Origin: Turnera subulata
Taxonomy: Eukaryota; Streptophyta; Magnoliopsida; Malpighiales; Passifloraceae
NCBI GenBank assembly: GCA_028386065.3
Contig: JAKUCV010002362.1
Coordinates: forward strand, 1 to 64,000
Length of the DNA stretch: 64,000 nt
Reading direction: 5' to 3'
In this document: piece by piece, positions 47,285 through 61,610 of the stretch
How positions within the stretch are numbered: position 1 is the stretch's first letter
Layout of the letters: every line of letters begins with the position of its first letter
Made by a program: the position numbers and the translations under genes
The notes under the pieces: generated by a model
Seen by the model: the letters and a program-made list of their open reading frames with translations, nothing else
Databases searched by the model: none
What the model was told of the DNA's origin: nothing

Positions 47285-48370
47285 TATGAACCTGTTACAC
47301 CAAAGAAACTGCAGAAAGTTACAAGCAAGACAAGTGAATATGAGGGGAAAACAAAAATCTTCCACATTATTACGATGATTAAACATCAGCCCTAATCCAC
47401 CACACACCACACAACATGTGATTTGTATCAACTATCAAGCACAATAGCATTCAAAAGAAAATCACACCAAGGGAACAATCCATTCAAACCAAAAGAAAAT
47501 TACCCATTCCTTTACCTATTTGGGAAGTAACTGCGTTAATGTGCTGACGTGTTCACTGCGGTGGAGCAGCGACGTTAGTGACTGAGCTCCAGGTGGTTTC
47601 CAGCCGAGCTGGTTTGTGCAGGGAGAGAGAGAGTAAGACTGAAAATACTGGTTGTTTAATGCTAGTAGCCGGAAGTAGAGAAGGATAACGCGATGTGGTG
47701 GAATTCGTGACGGTGCTGCGGCAACCGGCCACGTGGCTCCGGCTGGGGTGCAGTGGCTGGTGATTGGCTCGAGGTGGCGGATAGATTAGGTGGAGTTGGG
47801 TGATGTCGAGTAGTAGTCCATGGATGAAGAAGAAGCATTTGGGTTTTAGAGAGACGGGTAAGGTTTTCGGGTCGTTGTCATCTTTTATGGTCTCTCCTTC
47901 CTTTCTCCTATTTTTCAGTTATTTTCTTGCAAAGAAGCCCAGAGGATATGCCAAACTCTTCTGGTGGTCCTTGGCTAACTTTTTTTATTTTCTTTCTGGT
48001 AAAGAATTCTGCCAGTTATGATGAGATGTTCAATTTGGTCCGAAACTGTTTTTTTTTTAATGACGAATACATCCCTATTAAATAATAAGAGAAGCTTCCC
48101 AAATCAGCCGAAGATAGACCCCCCTAATCTCAGACTCTCCAGTATCCAAGCCAGGCCCAATTTCGCAACATAGAAAGAACACAGCCCAATCTGGAAAGTG
48201 GAATCCAATTAAGAAGAGCCTGACCCATGCCCAAATCAGTTCCATGGCTGAAAACAGTACTATAGCAGATTTTGAATATTCATTTGCATAAAAGGAGTAG
48301 TTTTTCTTCTGGTTGTGCAAAACGTGTGCGTGTTTACGGTGTTGACTGTTGAAGTAGAAGCCTCAGGAAA
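47285..48370. other. Shared upstream region of RUG2 and ABP1, with a retroposon-like tail
   Basis: A divergent intergenic region. It holds the inferred 5' UTR intron of RUG2 (ending just above 47291). Bases 48050-48240 read on minus end in an A run preceded by TAATAGGGATGTATTCGTCA, resembling a LINE or SINE 3' end. No gene called. Confidence 0.4.
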
Positions 48371-50412
<2,042 letters not shown>

Positions 50413-50958
50413 TTCAATTCCAATGAGGAGAGAAAAGCACTCTCGAACAATCCAAGGACATGTTTGACTGATATATTTTGCGTGACATGTTTGACTGATT
50501 GAGATATCGGCACAATTTTCAAGTAATCAATGCCACTACATTATCGAGTGAAGTTTTAACCTCAGTTTTATGAGGTTTGATCTTCAAGACATGCTGTATT
50601 ACTGTGCCATAAAAATGCAACAGCAGATTACATATCAATTGATGCACACTAATTATAGAAGGAATAAGGTGAGAGTCCTCGTGCACTCATCGTGAAACAA
50701 AAAGAAGAAAATCCTTTTCCTTTTTTTTTTTTGGAAGTAGGATATCCAATGCCAGGATGTCTGTTTGTAGAATTTCTAATTCTAAAGAATTAGCCCATGA
50801 TGCATAATCGAAGACAGGGTCACAATTGGAGGTGACGGGACAATCAGCTTGACAGATTACATCATGTATTGGGATGATTGGAAATTTGATCTTTCCATAC
50901 TCATCAGGGTTAAATGTATTACAAAAAAAGCTCCGTGGTTACCAAATGAAAGCAACCA

Positions 50959-53783
50959 TCAACCCTTCCTTTTTGTATTCTTACTGCTGCGCCGTTCAGC
51001 TTCTCTTTCTGCAACTAAAACATGAAACTCTGACCCAAGCATCTCGTTTATGGGAAGATTCAGCTTGGTACTCAAGTTGACGGTTTCCAGTATCACTTCC
51101 AAATTCAAATTGAAGCCCAGGGTTGACAAGACACGAATAGCATTCGCAATTTGGCATATTTTCTGCCTTGTCTCGAGTGATGTTTCTCCAGGTGCATTGT
51201 TCACTTGATCCACTATCATACTGTCCCTGGCCTCGACATGTTCACCAACCCAAATAAATCCGTTGCAGCCAAGTATCAAGTCAACCCCATCCTGTTCCAG
51301 ATGATGGAAATGTTGTTTCTGTCTCTTCACTAGGTAAGGAGGAACTGTAAGCAATTGACCCTTCTCAAGCTGTCACATGCACAAGAAAATTAAATAACAA
51401 GACTGTTGTATATTGTATAAGAAACAAGAATAGCACTTGCATTTTGGCTTATTGAAAGTATCAAGTCCCAACATTAGATATCAAAGGGGGTCACATCAAG
51501 TTTAAAACAATTGCATCAACAACCTTCTTGCTAAATCGGAATAAAGACATACACAATAAGTCATTCCTTGCTAAACGAAAACCCAACAGCAGCAAAAGCA
51601 CTAAGATGTTCTACATTCGGATGAAAATTTTTCCTAGCTGACCTCATCCCCTATATTAGAGCGAGCTCTTTCTATGTGTATGCAAAGGATAAATTTGCCA
51701 AGTTGTTGACTTGTATTGGAAGCAGTCTCTCAATCGCTTCCTTTATAAGGGGTAGAAGATAGAAAGCCACAACAACAAATAAGTTACTCCCACTTTGAGA
51801 CGCATTTTGGCTTGGTATTTTCATGTAACTCTACATGGTATTTAGTCTCTACTTACACCTTACTGAAGTTTCCAAACATCAGAAAAAGCAGGCAGAAAGC
51901 TACAACAACTAATAAGTCGCTCTCATTTTGACACAACCTTTTAGCTTAGTACTTTCAATCAACCATGCGTCATTTACCTCCGTTCAAACACCAAATCAAA
52001 GTCTACAAACATTCAAGGGCACAACAATCGAACAAAAAAATCCATATAAAATTCAGACCTTTCCATACTTCTGACTTCTAGCTTGAAGTTGTACACCACC
52101 TTCATTCGGACAATTACGAACTTCAGCCTGAATAAATTTAAAGAAAAGCAAGACCAGAAATGTTAAATTACACATTTGCTTTCTCATATTGGTTTCTTGT
52201 GTAAGGCCGTTCTAATCAGTCAAGCAACAAACGGAAGATGTGACAAGAGACTTACACAAACAACATCGTTCTCCACAAAAATACTGCGCATGTTGAGTTC
52301 ATCCACAGCAGTTCTGCGTCTCTAGGAATCAAAGGATACACATAAGTCCAGAAGGAAACAAACTACCACTCTCTATCTCCTTATAAACAAATGAAACAGA
52401 TTCACCAAGACAAAAAACTTTTAGGATCACAAGAATAAGCTGATATTCAGGAAATATGCTTCTGGGATAATGATAGCTTTAGGTAGTTAACAAGGTCTGA
52501 GACAGAAGAGTGGCGACTTCAGCCGAAAAGAATAAATGAGAGCATTACTCTCCGAGCTCTCATCCCCAATGGATTCTTGTGTCTCACTAATGTTAAAGCA
52601 ATCTACTTGGAAGGAAAATGTTATAAACAACGCATGCTCTGACAGGATACAAACTCAAGGGGTGACGCTAAGGTTTCTGAAGCTGAGACAGCATCAGCCA
52701 AGCCCCAAGAGTTACATTACCACATAAATTGGGTGGCGATGGCGCCCAAGGATGTAAAGGAACCAAAAGCTCATGGTGCGCCTATTTCAACATCAATGGA
52801 ATTTTAATGTGGCTCAATCAGTACCATGATGCCTATTCAGACACTAAACATAAATTTATATGAAGCTTTACCAGGGGGAAAAAAAAAAAAAAACTGTTGC
52901 ATAACAGAAAACAACTGCCATCGGCTTGGTCAATTAAAAATGTGACAGTCAGTATGTGATGATTCCATCATGGTTTGAGAATAGCATTCAGCAAAACATA
53001 CTGCAGAACTGATTAATCCCAAATCACAGTACAAAATAGTACCACGAGCGTTCCTGTTAAAAGAGTAATGACACAAGTGTATTTGCTACCTGAATGCCGT
53101 CAGGCAAGTTCATAGAAGAAAGCATCAATTGAGCATCCTGGTTGCAATTTATTTCCAATTTCCAACGCTTAGGAGCAACCTGGACAATAGTACAAATCAA
53201 TCAATTGGCCATCCCATCCCATGAAAAAATAAACCGAAAGAAAAATAATCAGACCCGTCCACATTACCTCAACAACACGCCCCACAATAATATCACCAAC
53301 CTCTGGCTTATACCTATAATCAACAAAACCAGTATTAGGCCGCAGAAAAAAAGCTTCAACAGAAAAGTAACGAGCAATAACCAAATAAAGCTAGAAAAGT
53401 CGCAGAAAAAAACACCTGGCGCGAAGGGTGCGAACGTAGACGAGCTTGTTAACACGCTCCACCACCCCACACAGCGTCGCCACCACTTGCCCGTCGCGAT
53501 CCATGGTCCCGTGGCCCCTTTTCGATTCGAATACACAAACAAAAGGACTTCCATTAGTAATCTCAGCAAAAAAAAAACAAAAACGGGAAACAAATTAGGG
53601 GGTTTCGAGAAAGAAGCGGCGAGCGAACCTGAGGACGCCGTCATCGTAGTTAACGGGGATGGTATCGGCCACGGTGACGGAATTACCCGAGTGGACATTG
53701 CCGTACAGTGACTCCAGCTGCTGCAAAGCTCGCTGTAGTCTTACCTTTTGGGTTTGATTCAACGGTAATTGTATATCCCTCAT
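50959..53783 (-). CDS. RRP4: Exosome complex subunit RRP4
   Basis: Seven exons (53629-53783, 53416-53517, 53268-53313, 53090-53179, 52256-52321, 52059-52127, 50959-51369), GT-AG and in phase, give 312 residues, near the usual 320. RRP4 is one of three S1/KH cap proteins on the RNA exosome, which processes and degrades RNA 3' to 5' in nucleus and cytosol. The N-terminal domain includes SGNSVTVADTIPVNYDDG. The S1 domain includes YKPEVGDIIVGRVVEVAPKRW, with LMLSSMNLPDGIQRRR after it. The KH-like domain has the diagnostic GCNGFIWVG, followed by a helical tail with NLPINEMLGSEF and a basic end (SSKNTKRKG). Exon junctions were set by phase and acceptor AG. Confidence 0.94.
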
Positions 53784-54803
53784 CTTCTGGCTCCTTTTCC
53801 CTTTCTTTCTGTTGTTTTTCTCTGTGAGTTTTGTTTTGAAATCGTTAAACCCCTAAACCCTAACTCGATCCACTGCGTTTTTTAAGGGGAAAGTCTCTTT
53901 TGTACAAGCTGTACCTGTCATACTACTGTCCCGTAACCAAAAAATGATTATTTATTAATATAATCAGGTAGTTGCAACTTGGAACTAATCAAACTTGAGA
54001 GACCGTTTAAAAAATAAAAAAAACTTGAGAGTCCCACAAGGGGAGAGCAATTAGGCAATTTGATTCGGACAGTCTTAATTTAGTTTGATCTTTGGGCTGA
54101 TCAAATTACTCTGAGAATGTCACAGACAATGTTCAAATCCAGATTGTCCAAATACCAAATAAATTGAAATATTTTGATCCGAACGCCCTTTCCCCAAATT
54201 GCAAAACAACATAAAAAAAAATTGTAAAAAAAAAAAGGAAATCCAGCAGATTCATAAATCCGAATCGAAGTTATACATGCCCAATTGCCCACAATAAATC
54301 CAAAATGAAGTTATACAAGCTCAATATTCGAATTAGGTTTTTGGGATTAGATTTGGGGGTTTGTTCGGGTCGACTCGAGGGGCTGCTGTCCTCTTTCTTT
54401 TGTTTTTTTTTTTCCCCTCCCTTAACATAAAACGACGTCGTTTTGTATAAAATCCCGTTTGGATATTTGGTCTGTTCAAATTTCTCTGAGGCTGCCCATA
54501 CCAAATTAATATGCCAATTTGGTCATGTCCAAACCAAATCTGAATTTTTAATTTGGTTTGGACAGTGTCCAAATTATGCACAATTCGGTCCGAACATTGG
54601 GTAATCCGGGTTGTTCGGTCATTCTGCTCACCCCTAAGGCCCACCACAAAATTTCTCCTGTACCGTACATACAACCATTTTCTTTTTTTCAACTAATGAT
54701 AATTATCCATAAAACTTTACGTGCAAGCGCGCCCAACAGTAAACTCGGGAGGGTTCATAACCTAAAAAGCAATCTCCCATACAAGTATATGGGCCAATAA
54801 GTG
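53784..54803. other. RRP4 upstream region and unclassified repeats
   Basis: No gene. It contains the 16-bp palindrome AAAACGACGTCGTTTT (about 54429-54444), an inverted repeat GTCCAAACCAAAT ... ATTTGGTTTGGAC (about 54528-54564) and repeated TTTGGACA/TGTCCAAA words over 54,120-54,600. These suggest a degenerate non-autonomous DNA element ending near CACCCCTAA (54,638), but I could not define its left end. Confidence 0.4.
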
Positions 54804-55029
54804 GGCTCGAACCTTTTTTTTTTGTTGAAAGGGTAACAATATATTAATCAGTAAATAGAGTTCTATAAGGAAGTTTCATACCTAAAAACTATTACAATCC
54901 AAAAATGCTTATAAGGTTTTCGAGTTACAGACCAACTCGTATTAATACACAAAACTTCCTTATGGAAGTTACAACTACAATATAAGATAAGAGCAAATAA
55001 AGAATATCTTCACGTGGCCTCTTTGACTA

Positions 55030-58000
55030 TCCATATACATGTTTAGTGTTTACATGGTCCAACAGGCAATCTGCCAATCTTATCTTTCGAAAACTAGATA
55101 GGTTTCTTATCAATGCTGAATGGGCATCAAAATTTCCAACTAGTTCTGTGGAGTTTTTGCCTCCAAGTATATCTCATCATTCACCCATAATCTTCCATTC
55201 CTCTACCACTATTGTCCATGGCCCAAAGCCTTTCAAATTTTGCAATCACTGGATATCTCATCCTAATTTTCTGTCTATTATCGCCTTGGTTTGGAGTACA
55301 AATTTAGAGGGATATGCAATGTATAAACTTTGGCAGAAGCTCAAACTCCTTAAGGTCGAGCTGAGGAAGTTACATAACAGCACTTATAACGATATATCTG
55401 CACGGATTGATAGTTTGGAGAAAGAGCTTTACACTGTGCAGCAATAGATTTTAGATGGTGACTTACATGAGGATATTCTCTCTACTGAGCAGTGTCTGAT
55501 ATTAGCGCTAGTTGATTTACGTCTTGCTGAAGAATCGTTCCTAAGGCAGAAGTCCCGCATAAATTGGCTCTCTTGCGGTGATTCAAACACTAAATTTTTT
55601 CACAATGTGGTTCGTGCAAGAAAAGCAAAAAACACAATCCGAACACTTTATTCTCCTGGTGGTACATTGCTTACTGATCCTAGGCTGATAGAAGATCCAA
55701 TTGTCAATTTTTATGCTCAGTCCCTTGGTAAAACCAATCCTGCTGTTTCGGGTGGTTCAGTTTCCTACTTTAAATCTTTACTTCACAAAACTGTCTCAAC
55801 TGAGCAGTGTTCACAACTAGTAGCAGATATTATAGATGAGGAAATTAAATCTTCTATGTTCTCTCTTGGAAAGAACAAATCCCCTGGACCTGAAGGGTAT
55901 AATGTCGAGTTTTTTATGTCAACATGGTCACTAATTGGAGCTGATGTTATACTAGCCATCAAGGAGTTTTTCAATTCTGGAAAAATGTTTGAAGGATTCA
56001 ACTCCACCATTATCAGCTTAATCCCAAAAGTACCGAATGCCCACAAGATAACTGATTTCAGACCTATTGCTTGCTGCTCTACTTTATACAAATGCATCTC
56101 TAGAATCCTTGCCAAGAGATTACAATGATGTCTCCCTGAACTTATTAGCCATAATTAAACAGCATTTATACCTAGTAGAAAAATTAGTGATAACATTCTG
56201 CTAGCACATGAAGTAGTGCATAATTACCATTGTGCTGGCATATCAAGTAGATGCACTTTAAAGATAGATAGACCTCATGAAGGCATTTGACTCTGTGGAT
56301 TGGCATTTCCTCCTCAATGTGCTTGAAGCAATGGATTTCCCTGCAAAATTCATTAATTGGTTAAAGATATGCTTCACAACAGCGAAATTCTCTATCGCTA
56401 TTAATGGATCACTTTGTGGTTTTTTTGTAGAAAGGAAGGGGATGCGTCAAGGAGATCTTCTATCTCCATACTTATTTGTGATTGCCATGGAGGTATTATC
56501 TTGCTTATTAAATAAAGCTGCAGCCGAATGTTTTTTGCCATATCATCCCCGCTGTTCAAAGAATGCTCTTTCACATCTTTGTTTCGCGGATGATCTCATG
56601 ATTTTTACTGATGGTAGCCCTACATTAGCATCTGCCGTAACTCATATTTTGGATCAATTCTTTTGCCTTTCTGGTCTAAAGTTCAATCTTGCAAAATGTG
56701 TTGTGTTCGTAGCAGGGGTCTATGATATTCAACAAGCACAATTTCTGCAACTAAGTGGTTTTCAGTTTGGCGCTCTCCCAGTACGTTATCTGGGAGTTCC
56801 TTTGGTATCTGGCAAGTTAACATTCCGGAATTGCAAGTCTTTGGTGGACAAAATCCTAGCCCAAAATAATCATTAGAGTGTGCACCTGCTTTCTTTCGCT
56901 GGCAGACTACAACTTGTCATGTCTGTACTTTTTAGTGTGCAGAACTACTGGTCCAACCTTTTCATCCTGCCAACTAAGCTACTCAAGGAAGTGGAACGTT
57001 TATGTGCTGCATTCCTTTGGTCAGGTAGCTCATCTAATGCAAAAAAAGCCAAAGTCTCTTGGGCTGATATTACTACTCCGAAACAAGAAGGTGGTTTGGG
57101 TATCAAAGAACTCAAAACTTGGAATGCAGCCTGCATTGCCAAAAACCTATGGCATCTCCTTCTCAAGGCAAGCTCTCTTTGGGTGGCATGGATTCATGCC
57201 TACTACATAAAGAATCGCAGTTTATAGGGCATTGACATTCCTTCGGAATGCTCATGGAGCTTTAGGAAGATAAAAAGGTTGAGAAGACTATTTTCTACTG
57301 GCTTCACTCATGTCATTGGGAATGGAAATAACACATACATTTGGTGGGACTCATGGCTTCCCCGTGGCTCTCTTCGTACTTATTTGAATCCCAATCTTAT
57401 AATTACTTCCAAAATTCCCCTTCATGCCAAAGTAAGTAGTTTAATTTCCAATGATGACTGGTCTTGGCCAATAACTCGTTCAACATTCATCTCTAAGCTG
57501 CAACAGGAAGCTACTTGTATTTCACCATCTTCAAGCCCTGATGGCATAATTTGGAATTTATCTACCTCAGGCAAATTCACTGTCCAAAGTGCTTGGGAAT
57601 CTATTCGAGCGAAGCATCCTAGAGTTGACTGGTTCAAATTGATTTGGTCGCCTAGTCAAATACCAAAACATTGTTTTATTGCCTGATTAGTCGTATTAAA
57701 CCGACTTAGCACTCGTTCCAGATTGCAACAGTGGGGTATCATCACCACTGTAAACTGTCTTTTCTGTTCTGTAGCACTTGAGGACCGGGACCACCTCTTC
57801 TTTGCATGCCCTTACTCTGCTGCTATATGGTCTAGATTGCAATCTTTATGTCATGTTAATCGGCAGGTTGGTGATTGGAATTTGGAGTTTCAGTGGGATA
57901 AATGCCATTTGCAAAAGAAAAACTTGAAGACATTGATCTTGAGAGTGTCCTGGGCAGCGTGTATCTATCACATTTGGAGAGAAAGAAATCGCAGGCATTT

Positions 58001-58320
58001 TACAAACTGTCATAGGTCAACAACTAGTATTCTTGCAGAAATCTGTTCTGACATGAAACTAAGATTTCAAGGTCTTTCTCATCTGAAATCAAGAACATTA
58101 TCATCTGAAATGCAGGAGTTATGTTTGTTTTGGGGCCTTGCTGTCACTGGTCACCATATATACCCAGAGTAGATAGCTTGTTTGCTTGTTATTTGTTCTG
58201 TCAATTCTAATGTTGGATTGTAGTATGCTTGGCATATCTTTGTAAACAGTTGTTAGGATGTTTTCCTAACTCATTGCAAAGGAAAAGTTTGATTTGATCC
58301 TTAAAAAAAAATAAAAAATA
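55030..58320 (+). mobile_element. Degenerate plus-strand LINE (5'-truncated, with poly(A))
   Basis: A decayed L1-type ORF2 over 55,046-58,172 followed by an A-rich tail (AAAAAAAAATAAAAAATA at about 58,303-58,320). The 5' part of the endonuclease is missing. It lies inside sequence that may be an older LINE in the opposite orientation. Confidence 0.75.
55046..58172 (+). pseudogene. LINE ORF2 pseudogene (endonuclease end, reverse transcriptase, zinc domain)
   Basis: Successive frames cover one protein: the end of the endonuclease (FTWSNRQ, KLDRFLIN, then SHHSPI where SDHSPI is expected, so a catalytic Asp is lost), and the reverse transcriptase with SPGPEGYNVEF, LIPKVPN, then FRPIACC, KAFDSVDWHFL, RQGDLLSPYLF and catalytic FADD. 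The GYNVEF block has E in place of D in the PGPDG motif. A zinc domain CLFCSVALEDRDHLFFAC follows. In-frame stops or shifts occur near 55,446, 56,126, 56,270, 56,876, 57,225 and 57,684. No RNase H domain is visible. It is dead and older than the LINE at 38599-42714. Confidence 0.85.
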
Positions 58321-59820
58321 GACATAGTCATCAAAGATGTTGTTTTGGAGCCGAATTCTCACAGCACCAGTCGTCCACCACAGGAAAGCAACCGATAAAC
58401 AAGGGTATTGAGTCCTGATAATGCAGGCTACTACCCAGAACACAAAGTTTTTTATAAAGTCACTCCCACCTAACTTGAAAGAAGACTAATAAAATAGATT
58501 ATTTCCTATACCAACATCCCATAGACTGCTGGGGAGGAGAACATGCACAAACTCTGCCAACCTATGCAACCAAAGTAACCGGCCTACTGTGGCGTTCTAT
58601 TTTATTTGTGGTTGGGTATCCTGACCCCAACCGGGTTGCATAAAAAACTCATCCCTACCAGACATGAGAGAACTCCAAGGATTCACATTATAGTGACAAA
58701 AAAAGTGGGGATAAATCCGAGCTCCATAAATTTATCCCCAATAGCAAACACCATCACTCAGGCTTGGATGAGAGGATCATACTCCCATCCCTAGTCACAT
58801 GCACAAACCCAACAAACCATGGACATCCAGCTAAAATTTTCTCCACAGTCAATTGTCAAAACCTCAACAAACAACCCTTAAAGTTGTAAGCAGAGAAGGT
58901 TTTGTCAGGGTATACCTTTTCCATTAGGTGCGACTCGCTGATGATACCTCCAAAGACATGGTCGGTGTTAGTCTTGACAAGGGGCTTTAAGCCTCAACCC
59001 GAAATCCTTCTCCCACCATTGAAGGTCCAGTGGAGTCGACATTGCACACCAGCACTTGCTTCACCACAAAGTCCTCCTCCTTCCACTGGGAATCCGGTGG
59101 ATTCAACATTGCGTCAAACACTTGCAACAAAGCACTTGAAAAACTCAGTTGAAAACATGCCCCACAGTAAGGGGTACTTATGCCTCCTACAGCCGTAGCC
59201 TGCAGCTACTCCAAAGAAATAAAAAGGTAAGAGAAGATTAACAAGACACTGATTCAGCTTCAAGCAACTGAGGAATCGAGTGTTGATAGAAAATTAGATT
59301 GGGAAGGGAGGGGTACAAAGACATGACTGAGTGAAGATTTCTTGCAGATAAGGTAGATCAAGGCTAGATCTTCCTAGATTCATGTTGCACAAGGCCCGTT
59401 CATGTGGGGAAGATGGTAGATCTGGCCATTTTCAGTGAGATTGATGTCTAGAAAGGTTTTCTACTGTTCCTTACTGTTCACTGGTTGAGAGGAAACGAGA
59501 GCATTCTAGCCTCATGAATGTGTGCATTCATCATTAGGAAGTCGGCTCGAACCTTTTCAGACTTTAAACCAATGGTTGTTGCAATGTGACACATTGTACT
59601 TTTCAATAACAGGGAAGTGGGAAAACTAACAAAGAATAATCTAGGACTAAATAGGATTAATTACATTTTCACCTCCTGAATTCTAGGTTATTCTTGACTC
59701 ATTACCTCAAATTTTTTTTCATCAATCAACTACCCGTATTCTTAATTTGATTCACTTAACCGGTTCCATCCAATGCCAAACCCATTCCGTCTATTGCACT
59801 AATGGAATATGGGGATGATT

Positions 59821-60938
59821 TGTTACCCCAGATTGGCCTGAGAGGGGGGGGAGGGGGGTTGAATCAAGCTAGCTCTTAATCGCGTTTGGTTTTTGGTTTG
59901 GTTTCTGACAAACCAAATAGTTTCTTCACAAACCACACTCTCGCAAATCTATCTGTACACACAATGTAAAGATTAAAAGAACAAGAGTAAGAGATGATGA
60001 CACAGTGATTTTAGAGTGGTTTCCCCTCACCAGGTACCTCCACTACCTAAAGGACCCTCCTTTAAGATTTCAAACTCTCACTATCTTAGGCTGAAAACAA
60101 ACTTTTGCAGGCTAAGCTCTAACCTTTACAAGAAACAAGCTTTTACAGGCTAAGCTCTAACCTTTACAAGATTTTCCAAGGCTAAATTCTAACCTTTCCT
60201 CAAATCTAAATCCTGATTTGAGTATCCAGCAAAATTACACTGAGTCTTGCCTAACAACACTCTCTTTTGTATGAATTTGAAGGACCAGAGTAAGAACAAG
60301 TGTATGCCCAACAAGAACATAGCAAGTATCATAGGTGTAAGCTCAGTTGCAGACTCAAAACCTCTTTCAAATTGGTTGGGATAATCTTCTAAGAGGCTTT
60401 GGCTCTCTTTGTATAGAGTTTGAGTGAGTGGGAGTAGGTAGGAGCTCTTTCTCCAACAACTATATTGCTCTTAATTACTTCCAGAGTTGACTCAAGTACT
60501 CTACTAGTTGGTGTTGCCTTCATTTCTAGAAGTCTACTCTCTTTACAGCTCAATAACTCAAAAACTTTCCATTCTAGGCATGTTAGGACCACAAGTAAGG
60601 ACCATAATTGATAATTGAGCTAAGAGGTGAGAGATAAGTGATTCAGATCTTCTTCTCTGTCTTGGACTACTTCATGTAGCCGTTGGGGTGGTTGGGGGTT
60701 GGTTTTTAATGCTGTGAGGACCACCAGTCACTTGCAGCAGAAAGTACGATGTTAACAACTGCGTGTGGTTTCTCTTGGAACCAAGCTGTATGGTTTTTGT
60801 ATGAAACCAAGCTGCATGTTTGATTAACACAAATATATACAACACATATCCAATCTAGTTTGTTAATCATCAAAATCAATGCATAACAACATACTAAACA
60901 TGGTTAATCACAAATTAGCATTAATAATCATATTAGTA
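59821..60938. mobile_element. Copia-type LTR sequence inserted in the MULE arm
   Basis: Starting at 59821, TGTTACCCCAGATTGGCCTG followed by a G run is the typical start of a class of plant Copia LTRs. The left MULE arm is collinear with the right arm up to about 59,820 and again from about 60,938 (TCTTAACC...AAGTTTTTTCTA), so about 1.1 kb was inserted between. It includes a repeated word GGCTAAGCTCTAACCTTTAC (about 60,110 and 60,150). The right boundary and target duplication were not resolved. Probably a solo LTR. Confidence 0.5.
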
Positions 60939-61136
60939 TCTTAACCATCCAAGTTTTTTCTAATTTTATTTTCTAGGAAAAAACCCAAAACAAGAATATT
61001 TATATCAAAGATAAAAACAAAAAAAATAAAGAAACAAAAAATTGTTACCAGCCGTTCGTAACCATCACCAAACCCACACAATCCTTGCCTTCTTCCTCAG
61101 CACCAACCCCAAATAACCCAACACCAAATCCAGTAC

Positions 61137-61610
61137 CTAGGTAACCTCCAAAGTTTTTAACCCAGGAAAATTTTCCACAATTGAGTCCAGAATCGGGACT
61201 CCCTCCTTGGCCGAGACGTTGTTTAAGAGAGTCACGAAGAGACTGATGGTTTTGGGGGAATCAAAATTGCGAGGGATCTGAAGAGAGAGCAAGAGGTCAG
61301 TATTTTTAAAGAGAAGAGATGAGATGAGGGAAGAGAGGGAGGGAGTCTGAGGCAAGGGAGAGATGAAAGAGAGGAGAAAGAGAGTGTAATCAGAGACGGC
61401 GTGGGAAAGAGAAGGAGAGAGGGCATGGGTTTTGAGGTGGGAGAAAAGTATAGGGTGGGAAGACAAAAAGAGTGGCGGCGACGGCGATTGGTGCATGGAG
61501 GTGGCGGCGGCAGTTTTCATGGCACTCGGGAACTGGAGGCCACCATCCACCTCCCTTTTCGAGTGACTTATGGTTTTCATGGCACTTTCATCACCGAGAA
61601 TGATTTCCAC
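61137..61610 (-). pseudogene. Captured gene-fragment-like ORF inside the MULE
   Basis: A 157-codon frame whose likely natural start is the internal MKTAAATSMHQSPSP (residue 31). The N-terminus is Ser/Pro/Leu-rich like an organelle transit peptide. It then reads FDSPKTISLFVTLLNNVSAKEGV, in the style of the N-terminal region of organellar helical-repeat (PPR-like) proteins, and stops at LKTLEVT. I do not recognise a specific parent gene. Its place inside a MULE without transposase suggests a captured host fragment. Confidence 0.4.

Larger units (their letters stand above)
54818..59543 (-). mobile_element. Putative old minus-strand LINE, interrupted by a plus-strand LINE
   Basis: The 14-base word GGCTCGAACCTTTT occurs at about 54804-54817, just before a T run, and again at about 59545-59558, as expected for the target duplication of a minus-strand LINE with its poly(A) at the left. 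Bases 54,818-55,020 read on minus as a LINE 3' end (CTGATTAATATATTGTTACC, then A run). Bases 58,321-59,540 read on minus give broken frames (EKVYPDKTFSAYNFKGCLLRF in one) that loosely resemble LINE ORF1. The element is heavily decayed, and the part between is taken by the plus-strand LINE. Confidence 0.4.

Noticed and set aside
47285..47431. N-terminal extension of RUG2 to give 568 residues
   Set aside because: The extra residues are Cys/Phe-rich, a TAACAG splice acceptor lies just before the ATG at 47284, and the family start aligns with MKIGYC.
55030..59543. Single LINE with twin-primed 5' inversion
   Set aside because: Two poly(A) tails point outward in opposite directions, so two separate insertions are simpler.
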